Source of the DNA: Bacteriovoracaceae bacterium
GTDB lineage: Bacteria > Bdellovibrionota > Bacteriovoracia > Bacteriovoracales > Bacteriovoracaceae
DNA length: 12,694 nucleotides
Assembly (NCBI GenBank): GCA_007116425.1
Contig: SKIL01000356.1
Coordinates: 1 to 12,694 of the forward strand
Direction of reading: 5' to 3'
Within the stretch, counting starts at the first letter, position 1, and each line of letters starts with the position of its first letter. The notes under the pieces are model-generated. The model searched no databases. It was not told where the DNA came from and worked only from the letters and a program-made list of their open reading frames with translations. Below, piece by piece: positions 1 to 5,852 of this stretch. The position numbers and the translations under genes are program-made.

Positions 1-642
1 GTACTCCTCTTTTGACTTTGCAAAGGGATACCAAAAGCGGTCACGCATTCCAAATCCAGAATGAAAGTCAATTGAGAGGTGGCAGTTCGAAGGAAAGCAC
101 TCGGCCTCCACATAGTCGCAAAGTGTTTTTGCTTCTACTTCCATCTCTTCTCCAGCGCGCCCTCGAAACCATGGCAATTGTGGACCAATTCTATGACCAG
201 AGATAAGTGGCGTTGAATCTTGTGGGTCTGAGTCAACGGGGGCATTTCTCATCAGATCTACACCCCTCCCATTACTTCGCATATTATAGGCCATCCCTGC
301 GGGGTTCACGATTGGGATCGAGAGTACTCGGGTTGTTTTAAATAACTCTTGAAGATCTTTATCCCATGCAAGTTTATTAAACGTTGAGTTAAGGAATGAT
401 AAAATGACATGGGTTCCAATTTTTTCAAGACCATGGACACCACCAAAGAGACCCAGAGAGGGAAGTGTTTTATCTTCGGGACCAATTTCTACCGCGATGA
501 GGGGGTATTCCTTATTCCGATAAGTAGTATGGCCAAGAGTTTTAAAGCGAACCAACTCATCCTTAAATTTGTGAATTTGAGTTAGTTTATATAACTCGTT
601 TAACTCCGGTAGTCTTCGGTATAGTTTCTGATTTATTTCCAT
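1..642 (-). CDS. M14-family zinc carboxypeptidase, N-terminal part (cut by window start)
   Basis: Reading the minus strand from ATG at 642 gives 214 open codons running off the window. The M14 (carboxypeptidase A-like) layout is visible: a first zinc pair in GGVHGLEKIG (H70, E73), the substrate-binding stretch NPAGMAYNMRSNGRGVDLMR around residues 113-132, and a third zinc histidine in SIDFHSGFGMR (H194). No signal peptide is seen at the N-terminus, so a cytoplasmic amidase or peptidase of the M14/DUF2817/succinylglutamate desuccinylase-like type is likely. The usual DLNRN or DANRN motif reads DLMRN, so the residue equivalent to bovine CPA Asn144 is Met while Arg145 is kept. The catalytic Glu near the C-terminus lies outside the window. 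No Shine-Dalgarno precedes the ATG, and a promoter-like -10 sits five bases upstream. The gene is divergent from the M20-olsBA operon. The family is clear, the substrate is unknown. Confidence 0.88.
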   Translation of the reverse strand, partial: MEINQKLYRRLPELNELYKLTQIHKFKDELVRFKTLGHTTYRNKEYPLIAVEIGPEDKTLPSLGLFGGVHGLEKIGTHVILSFLNSTFNKLAWDKDLQELFKTTRVLSIPIVNPAGMAYNMRSNGRGVDLMRNAPVDSDPQDSTPLISGHRIGPQLPWFRGRAGEEMEVEAKTLCDYVEAECFPSNCHLSIDFHSGFGMRDRFWYPFAKSKEEY

Positions 643-647
643 AACTT

Positions 648-677
648 ATTAAATCTCATTTTTAAGTTCTTTGTCAG
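648..677 (-). promoter_or_regulatory. Predicted promoter of the M14 peptidase gene
   Basis: On the minus strand CTGACA (672-677, one mismatch to TTGACA), an 18-base spacer and TTTAAT (648-653, one mismatch to TATAAT) are followed by only AAGTT before the ATG at 642. Transcription would start at or next to the start codon, giving a leaderless mRNA, in keeping with the missing ribosome binding site. Confidence 0.45.
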
Positions 678-683
678 TCAAAA

Positions 684-689
684 TATAAT
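684..689 (+). promoter_or_regulatory. Candidate -10 box for the M20-olsB-olsA operon
   Basis: A perfect TATAAT lies in the divergent intergenic region, about 85 bases before the TTG start at 774. The hexamer 17 bases upstream (TTTAAG) is a poor -35 box. The region is AT-rich, so chance occurrence is possible. Confidence 0.3.
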
Positions 690-773
690 CTTAATAAAAC
701 TCTCACCTTATATTGATAGTTAATTTAAAAAACTCGTGTTTAAAATTTGATTAGAGATAACGGAGAGTAAACT

Positions 774-1961
774 TTGCTTACTACAATCCATTCGACTGAA
801 GTCATATTTAAACTAAACTCTTTTGAAAAAGAAAGAGTTCTTTTAGAAAGACTTGTAAATATTGACTCCAGATCAGGTCAGATTTCAGGAGTTCAAAAAG
901 TTATTGAAATTGTAAAGGACGAACTTCTGGATATGGGCTTTGTCACCTCCTTGATCCCAAATCCAACCCATGCTTCAGCAGATCTTTTAGTTGGAGTTCT
1001 ACCTGGATGCCTTCCATATCAGGTCGCATTTGTTTCTCATGCGGATACGGTACTCGGTCCAACTGATGAGCATTTTTTTTATGAGTCTACTAGTGAAAGT
1101 AAGCTTTTCGGTCCAGGCGTCGCTGATAATAAAGGTGGTATTGCGGTCGCCTTGAGAGGATTGAGGCAATACTTGAGTCATTCTACCTTGCGCCCCAGTC
1201 TTCTCTTTGTCTGCTCGCCTAACGAAGAGGTTGGGAGCTTGGGCTTTCATTCGCTTTTTGAGAAGTTTGGAAATGAGTCCGCAATAGTCCTAGGCTTTGA
1301 ACCAGCGTTAAAAAATGGTGATTTAATTAAAGGTCGGCATGGCAATCGCTGGTATCGGATTAAGATAAAGGGGATCCCTTTTCATGCCGGTAGGTTTGGA
1401 GAGCCATCTTTAAATGCGGCCCATGAGGCAGCATATAAGACTGTAAGATTAAGCCAGCTAAACGATGTGAAAAATCGCATTAAGGTCAATGTGGGGACTG
1501 TTTCGGGTGGAAGCGGGCATTTCAATATTGTTTGTGGTGATGTCGAGCTTCTCGTCGATGTTAGGTTCCCTTGCCATAAGATTCGAGATCAATTGCATGA
1601 TAAGATCATCGAAATTCTAGAAACTCCCCATGTTTATTGTGAACAGACGAATGCTCAGTGTGAGGTAAGCTACACTCTCGATGACGATTGCCCCTCAATG
1701 GGTTTTGAGCACGATTCAAATGGGCCGGTTTTGGATTATCTCAATTCCATTTATCTGGCCGAGGCAAAGGCGTCAGATATCAGTTTTACGGGTGGAGCTG
1801 CTGATATTAATTATTTCTCTATGCCGTCGAATTTTTGCCTTGATGGACTCGGCCCTATTGCTGGTGGGATGCACACGACGGAGGAATATATTTTAGCAGA
1901 TTCTTTATATACGAGATCTAATGCCTTGACCTATTTTCTTGAAAGTTTGGGGGAGCGATGA
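774..1961 (+). CDS. M20-family metallopeptidase (glutamate carboxypeptidase/ArgE-like)
   Basis: The 395-residue protein is of normal length for the M20A/CPG2 family of co-catalytic zinc amidohydrolases, which cleave peptides or N-acyl amino acids in the cytoplasm. All expected active-site positions are visible: H89 and D91 in VSHADTV, the bridging D118 in GVADNKGG, the catalytic E151 and metal E152 in SPNEEVG, E176 in GFEPA, H204 in the dimerisation domain (PFHAGR) and the last metal ligand H367 in GGMHTTEE. No signal peptide is present. The TTG start is chosen because CGGAGAG at 761-767 sits eight bases before it and no in-frame ATG occurs before the conserved N-terminal helix. The stop overlaps the OlsB-like start by four bases (ATGA), so it heads a three-gene operon. 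M20 enzymes include acetylornithine deacetylase, so it might supply or recycle the amino-acid head group of the lipid made by the next two genes. That role is inference, and dipeptidase or carboxypeptidase activity is equally possible. Confidence 0.9.
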   Translation: MLTTIHSTEVIFKLNSFEKERVLLERLVNIDSRSGQISGVQKVIEIVKDELLDMGFVTSLIPNPTHASADLLVGVLPGCLPYQVAFVSHADTVLGPTDEHFFYESTSESKLFGPGVADNKGGIAVALRGLRQYLSHSTLRPSLLFVCSPNEEVGSLGFHSLFEKFGNESAIVLGFEPALKNGDLIKGRHGNRWYRIKIKGIPFHAGRFGEPSLNAAHEAAYKTVRLSQLNDVKNRIKVNVGTVSGGSGHFNIVCGDVELLVDVRFPCHKIRDQLHDKIIEILETPHVYCEQTNAQCEVSYTLDDDCPSMGFEHDSNGPVLDYLNSIYLAEAKASDISFTGGAADINYFSMPSNFCLDGLGPIAGGMHTTEEYILADSLYTRSNALTYFLESLGER

Positions 1962-2800
1962 AAGCAATTTCTTTATACCGCGAAAAAATTGATTTAAAAG
2001 ATGTCTTTAGTAAACTAGGCTTATATTTAAATCCAAAGTTTTGGAATTATAGTCCTCTTTTTGACGTAAAAATTGAGACACCTCACTATATTCTTAAGAC
2101 GGCAAATAATTTAGATCAAGTTTTTGAAGCATTTAAACTGCGGCATCAGGTTTTTCTTGGATATGAAGGTGCCGATGAAAACTCTTCTTATGATTATGAT
2201 GAATTTGATAATATCTGTGATCATCTTATCATTATTGATAAATCATCAGGAGATGTGTGTGGTACCTATCGTATTCTAAGTAGCTTAAAGTCTTCAAGGT
2301 TTTATTCTGAGACGGAGTTTGGGCTTACCGATTTTTTACAAACTCCTGGTGTGAAAATGGAGTTGGGGCGGGCGTGTATCGATGAATTACATCGTAATGG
2401 TGCTGTTATCGATCTTCTTTGGAAGGGGATTGCTCAGTATGCGCATTTAATGAATGCGAGATATTTGTTTGGCTGTAGTTCCGTGAAAACGCTCGATTAC
2501 ACTCAGGCGAGAAGCTTATATGATTTTTTGATATGTCATAATCATCACAGTGACGACTTTAAGATTAGATCGCATGGTGTATTTGAAGTCGATATACTAG
2601 AACATTCAAATTATGACTTGTCTGGCGGTGAAATTAAGTCTTTAATGCCATCACTACTGCGAAGCTACCTCTCGGCCGGCGCACGTGTTTATGGTTATCC
2701 AGCAATTGACCGAGAGTTTAAGTGTTTTGACTTTTTTACAGTATTGGATTTGGAAAATGTATCCTCAAGCTTTAAAAGGCGCTACTTCAAAAATTATTAA
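1958..2800 (+). CDS. olsB: OlsB-like amino-acid N-acyltransferase (lyso-ornithine lipid synthesis)
   Basis: This 280-residue protein matches the GNAT-fold COG3176/OlsB family (often labelled putative hemolysin), which transfers a 3-hydroxyacyl chain from acyl carrier protein to the alpha-amino group of ornithine. Family landmarks appear in order: LRHQVF (61-66), YDEFDNICDHL (80-90), GTYRIL (102-107), FYSETEF (115-121), MELGRACIDELHR (134-146), LLWKGIAQY (153-161), YLFGCSS (169-175) and the C-terminal LLRSYLSAGARV to the FDFFTVL region. The last part matches the end of known OlsB proteins. The gene starts inside the upstream M20 gene with GGGGGAG at 1949-1955 as ribosome binding site. The O-acyltransferase overlaps its 3' end. 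An olsB-olsA pair is the classical ornithine lipid locus. The true amino acid acceptor (ornithine, glycine, glutamine, lysine) cannot be read from sequence alone. The hemolysin label should be ignored. Confidence 0.82.
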   Translation: MKAISLYREKIDLKDVFSKLGLYLNPKFWNYSPLFDVKIETPHYILKTANNLDQVFEAFKLRHQVFLGYEGADENSSYDYDEFDNICDHLIIIDKSSGDVCGTYRILSSLKSSRFYSETEFGLTDFLQTPGVKMELGRACIDELHRNGAVIDLLWKGIAQYAHLMNARYLFGCSSVKTLDYTQARSLYDFLICHNHHSDDFKIRSHGVFEVDILEHSNYDLSGGEIKSLMPSLLRSYLSAGARVYGYPAIDREFKCFDFFTVLDLENVSSSFKRRYFKNY

Positions 2801-3584
2801 TTTAAAAGCTCATTTGCGTGCATTAGTAAAGATGAGTATTTTTGTACTCTCTTTAGGTGTTTATTTTACTTGTACGCTTATCACTTTACCTTTCATAACA
2901 ATCTTTAACTCTGAAAGAGTAAGATCAATTGTGGTTTCATTTGTAGGCCTTCTATCGAGATTTGCTCTTTGGTTTATGGGAGTAAAGCTTACTTTAAATG
3001 GAGCGACAACTTACCCTCAAGGCAAATTAATTGTTTCAAATCATCTTTCTTATATCGATGTTCTTGTGATTGCATCTCGCTTTCCCTCATGCTTTGTAAC
3101 TTCTGTTGAGATTAAACAAACGCCTTTCTTAGGTCAATTGTGCTCATTGGCAGGTTGTCTTTTCGTAGAGAGAAGAAGTCGTGACAACTTATCCAAAGAG
3201 GTCGGGGCGCTAACTCGGGCCTTAAAAGCAGGAATAGATGTTACCATTTTCCCTGAGGCGACGAGTACCAACGGTGAGTCGGTGATTCGTTTCCGAAGAC
3301 CTTTATTTCAAGCGGCCATAGATGCTAACGTTAGTGTTCTTCCAATAACTCTTAATTATCGCAAAATTGATGACTCTAGAGTGAATCCCGAGAATCGTGA
3401 TTTTGTTTTCTGGTATGGTGATATGCCCTTTTTAGGTCATCTCTGGAGCTTTTTCATGCTCAAGCGCGTAGATGTTGAGATGAGCTTAAGTAAATCTATC
3501 GAGCTCTCAGAAGGACTCGATAAAAATCTATTATGTGAACGCGCGTATGATTCTGTATTTACTCATTATTCTCCGATAAATTAG
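2757..3584 (+). CDS. olsA: OlsA/PlsC-type 1-acyl-glycerol-3-phosphate or lyso-ornithine lipid O-acyltransferase
   Basis: A PlsC-fold acyltransferase is recognised from the catalytic HX4D motif SNHLSYID (H96, D101), the block II stretch GCLFVERRSRDN (133-144), the block III motif FPEATS (165-170, where most PlsC have FPEGTR) and LPITLNY (195-201). A hydrophobic N-terminal segment at about 27-50 suggests membrane anchoring on the cytoplasmic side. Directly downstream of the OlsB-like gene, it most likely adds the second acyl chain to lyso-ornithine lipid, although it could serve phosphatidic acid synthesis. The start is uncertain. ATG 2757 is preferred for a GGAT seven bases upstream and gives 275 residues with a 44-base overlap. 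ATG 2832 (250 residues) starts just before the hydrophobic segment but lacks a ribosome binding site, and the open frame extends up to 2685. Gly to Ala in block III is a small departure from the family. Confidence 0.82.
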   Translation: MYPQALKGATSKIINLKAHLRALVKMSIFVLSLGVYFTCTLITLPFITIFNSERVRSIVVSFVGLLSRFALWFMGVKLTLNGATTYPQGKLIVSNHLSYIDVLVIASRFPSCFVTSVEIKQTPFLGQLCSLAGCLFVERRSRDNLSKEVGALTRALKAGIDVTIFPEATSTNGESVIRFRRPLFQAAIDANVSVLPITLNYRKIDDSRVNPENRDFVFWYGDMPFLGHLWSFFMLKRVDVEMSLSKSIELSEGLDKNLLCERAYDSVFTHYSPIN

Positions 3585-3633
3585 CTGTCAGTATGTAAAA
3601 GATACAGGCCAAATGTATATGAATATCGCCTAG

Positions 3634-3642
3634 TGATATAGT
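3634..3642 (+). promoter_or_regulatory. Extended -10 promoter candidate before the secreted protein-regBA operon
   Basis: TGATATAGT (TG, one base, then TATAGT) lies about 48 bases before the ATG at 3690, in the 105-base gap after olsA. No good -35 is present, which is usual for extended -10 promoters. It would transcribe the small secreted gene with the kinase and regulator. Confidence 0.4.
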
Positions 3643-3689
3643 AACGCTTCTTTGTCTACTGTTTGGATAATTATGACTGTGAGGAGTCC

Positions 3690-4073
3690 ATGAGAAAACT
3701 AATGTATATTCTTCCTTTTATTACTTTTATCGCTTTGAGCGTGAACTCCCATGCGGCCAACTTTAAGTGCGAAGTTGATTTCTATGGAGAGAAGGAATCA
3801 CTGTATTTCAATCATGTCGAAGGTAGTTCTTATGAATTAACTCGTACGACAGATTATGACACTGAAAGTTTTTCTTGCAGCTTTTCTAAAATTCTTCCTT
3901 TTGCAGATAGCAGCTACGTGTCTGGTTTTTTTGATGGCGGTGTTTACTTCGTTTGCGATGAAGATGGTGCTTTAGAATGGTATGCACTTTTTGGTGGGAC
4001 TAATGGCGAGAATCACGCTGCTATAATTGATGAAGACCAATACTTTTCTTTTGACTCTTGTCAGATAAAGTAA
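3690..4073 (+). CDS. Small secreted four-cysteine protein of unknown function, coupled to regB
   Basis: This 127-residue protein matches no family I know. A signal peptide is plain (MRK, hydrophobic core LMYILPFITFIALSV, then NSHAA), with cleavage near residue 22 or 23, leaving an acidic mature domain of about 105 residues. It has four cysteines (27, 63, 89, 124), enough for two disulfides if exported to the periplasm, and many aromatic residues. The ATG at 3690 is chosen because GAGGAG (3681-3686) precedes it closely and the signal peptide begins there. An in-frame TTG at 3663 would add nine charged residues and spoil the signal sequence. The stop TAA (4071-4073) directly abuts the ATG of the RegB-like kinase, so the two are translated from one message and probably coupled. 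In alphaproteobacterial reg loci the neighbour is the copper chaperone SenC/PrrC, and this protein is unrelated to that by eye. A sensory partner role is inference. Confidence 0.8.
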   Translation: MRKLMYILPFITFIALSVNSHAANFKCEVDFYGEKESLYFNHVEGSSYELTRTTDYDTESFSCSFSKILPFADSSYVSGFFDGGVYFVCDEDGALEWYALFGGTNGENHAAIIDEDQYFSFDSCQIK

Positions 4074-5246
4074 ATGGACGCTTTAAGTCGCGTTACAAAA
4101 ACTGATTTAAAAGTTTTTTTACGAGACTTAACATTTTTTCGCTGGGGCGGGATTATTTTTATCTCGCTACTGGCCGTTTTTGGATTTCTTGATAAGACGT
4201 CTTCGCTTTTTTTTATACCGATACTTTTATTACTCAATTTTTCCACTTACGCTCTTACGTATTTTAATATAAAAATCAATACTCAAGTTTTTTTGGGGTA
4301 TCTGATTTTTGATTCACTTTTTATTTATTTTTTTGTGGCCTTTAACGGTGGGGTTCACAACCCGTTTGCCTATCTTTTCTTGGTTCAGATGGCCTACTCT
4401 GCCCAGTTCTTAAGTGTTAAAACGTCATGGCTTATTGCCCTGTATTTAACTGTACTTTATGCCTCTTTGTTTTTTATTCACTTTGGTCATAATCATCATG
4501 AGCACGATATGAATTATTTTTATCACTTGCTTGGTATGCTTATTACTTTTGCGCTTCTTTGTTTTTTTCTTGTCAGCTTTATTGCTAAAAATTTAAAGAA
4601 ATTAGATATGGCCAAAAGGCGTGAACAAGAAGGCCATACTTTGGCCATGCTTGGGGCATTTGCCGCCCAGGCCGCCCATCAAATGGGAACTCCTTTAAAT
4701 TCTTTAAATCTTTTGGTCGATCGTGTTTTTGATGAAAAGAGCGAATCAGATAAAGGTGAGTATCTTGACCTGTTTAAATCAGAGCTTCACCGATGTACTA
4801 AAATTTTAAAAGAGCTGTCCTCTAAGGCCTCAATGAATACTGAGGCCGAGCGTGAGCTTCGACCGGTTCAAGAATTGATTCACAATGTTTTAAGCGAGTG
4901 GTATGCCAAGGATAAAGTTGAAATTGAGATTGTTTGTGATGACACAAGTCTGCTGGCACCGGGGGGCAACACAATACAGTACGCTCTCTTAAACTTAATC
5001 GACAACGCCTACGAAGCAGGAGCAAAAAAAATCAAGTTACACGCTTCTGCAAAGGATTCAATTGTCAAATTAGCAGTAGAAGATGACGGCCCAGGCTTCC
5101 CAACGGAAGTTTTAAATTCACAAAATTATGAACACGGGCTTGGCCTTTATCTCACACATGCAACTTTAAAACTATATGGCGGTGAACTTTCAATTTCTAA
5201 TACTGCCAATGGTGCTCTCGCTGAGGCGAAATGGATGATGAATTGA
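4074..5246 (+). CDS. regB: RegB/PrrB-type redox-sensing histidine kinase
   Basis: The 390-residue inner-membrane kinase has about six hydrophobic segments within residues 20-172. These carry the RegB quinone-binding signature GGXXNPF as GGVHNPF (92-98). The phosphorylation box reads AAQAAHQMGTPLNSL with H202, close to the RegB form AAHELGTPL. C241 in LHRCTKILKEL stands where RegB has its redox-active cysteine. The ATPase part has the N box LLNLIDNAYEAG (N311), G1 DDGPGF (337-342) and G2 GLGLYL (355-360). In known systems oxidised quinone and cysteine oxidation switch the kinase off, and its partner RegA controls respiration and energy genes. The start abuts the stop of the secreted gene with no clear Shine-Dalgarno, suggesting coupled re-initiation, and the stop TGA overlaps the regulator's ATG. 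An odd feature is a histidine-rich loop (HFGHNHHEHD, 136-145) between the last two membrane segments, possibly metal binding. Length and motifs make the assignment strong. Confidence 0.92.
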   Translation: MDALSRVTKTDLKVFLRDLTFFRWGGIIFISLLAVFGFLDKTSSLFFIPILLLLNFSTYALTYFNIKINTQVFLGYLIFDSLFIYFFVAFNGGVHNPFAYLFLVQMAYSAQFLSVKTSWLIALYLTVLYASLFFIHFGHNHHEHDMNYFYHLLGMLITFALLCFFLVSFIAKNLKKLDMAKRREQEGHTLAMLGAFAAQAAHQMGTPLNSLNLLVDRVFDEKSESDKGEYLDLFKSELHRCTKILKELSSKASMNTEAERELRPVQELIHNVLSEWYAKDKVEIEIVCDDTSLLAPGGNTIQYALLNLIDNAYEAGAKKIKLHASAKDSIVKLAVEDDGPGFPTEVLNSQNYEHGLGLYLTHATLKLYGGELSISNTANGALAEAKWMMN

Positions 5247-5767
5247 TGAATGTTTTAATTGTGGATGATGATCATGTTTTTCGAAGTCTACTTAAGCTCA
5301 ATTTTGAGGAGAGAGGGCTTAAGTGTTTTCAGGCAGAAAATGTGAATGATGCTCGTGAGATTCTTTCACGTCACTCTATAGATTATGCTGTTGTTGATTT
5401 GAGAATGCCTGGAGAGTCAGGTCTTATACTCATTAAAGAGATTAAGGACACAAACCCCGAAGCATCAGTTTTAATTTTAACTGGCTTTGCTAGTCACCAG
5501 ACTGCTGTTGAAGCGATAAAGCTGGGGGCGATTCACTATCTTTCAAAGCCCGTCGATTTTGAAGAGATTCTTAAGGCCTTCAATAAAATCTCTGGAGATC
5601 CCTCTGTTAATATTGTTCAAGAGGCCAAGGATTTAGACCAACTTCAAAAAACTCACGTGTGTGCTATTTATGAAAAAAATCATGGAAATATCTCTGCAAC
5701 TGCCGTTGAGTTAGGTCTTCACCGCAGAACACTGCAGCGAAAGCTTCAAAAGTGGGGCATTCGCTAA
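5246..5767 (+). CDS. regA: RegA/PrrA/ActR-type response regulator
   Basis: This 173-residue regulator has a receiver domain (1-115) with the acidic pocket D7/D8, phospho-acceptor D51 in VVDLRMPGESG, T79 and K101 in LSKPVDF. A short linker leads to a Fis-type helix-turn-helix (134-172), IYEKNHGNISATAVELGLHR followed by RTLQRKL. That two-domain form without an AAA+ domain, and the LHRRTLQRKL end, are typical of RegA/PrrA/ActR, which bind DNA of respiration and redox genes. ATG 5246 is chosen because it overlaps the kinase stop as TGATG, a common coupling signal, and gives the usual receiver start MNVLIVDDD. An in-frame ATG at 5231 would add five residues. It is the cognate partner of the upstream kinase. 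The nearby icd and trHb-nsrR genes could be targets, but no RegA site was identified. Confidence 0.93.
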   Translation: MNVLIVDDDHVFRSLLKLNFEERGLKCFQAENVNDAREILSRHSIDYAVVDLRMPGESGLILIKEIKDTNPEASVLILTGFASHQTAVEAIKLGAIHYLSKPVDFEEILKAFNKISGDPSVNIVQEAKDLDQLQKTHVCAIYEKNHGNISATAVELGLHRRTLQRKLQKWGIR

Positions 5768-5805
5768 TTTTGGCCGCACCATCTCTAGGTCTTTTAGAAT
5801 ATCAG

Positions 5806-5814
5806 TGTTAGATT
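5806..5814 (+). promoter_or_regulatory. Possible extended -10 promoter of icd
   Basis: TGTTAGATT (TG, one base, TAGATT) lies in the 85-base gap between regA and icd, 38 bases before the GTG start. There is no convincing -35 box. Confidence 0.3.
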
Positions 5815-5852
5815 ACCTGCAAATTTTCAAACTTCAAAAAGGATGATGCGTC

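Noticed and set aside
12..206. Open frame on the plus strand near the window start
   Set aside because: It lies wholly antisense to the M14 peptidase, whose zinc-site motifs are clear in the minus strand, and has no family resemblance.
2685..2756. Upstream extension of the O-acyltransferase to ATG 2685
   Set aside because: It would overlap the OlsB C-terminal coding region by 116 bases, and has no ribosome binding site. Later starts give a normal PlsC length.
1958..2800. Hemolysin, or acyl-homoserine lactone synthase, for the GNAT-type gene
   Set aside because: The ELGRACI and LFGCSS blocks and the C-terminal region are those of OlsB/COG3176, and the next gene is the expected OlsA partner.
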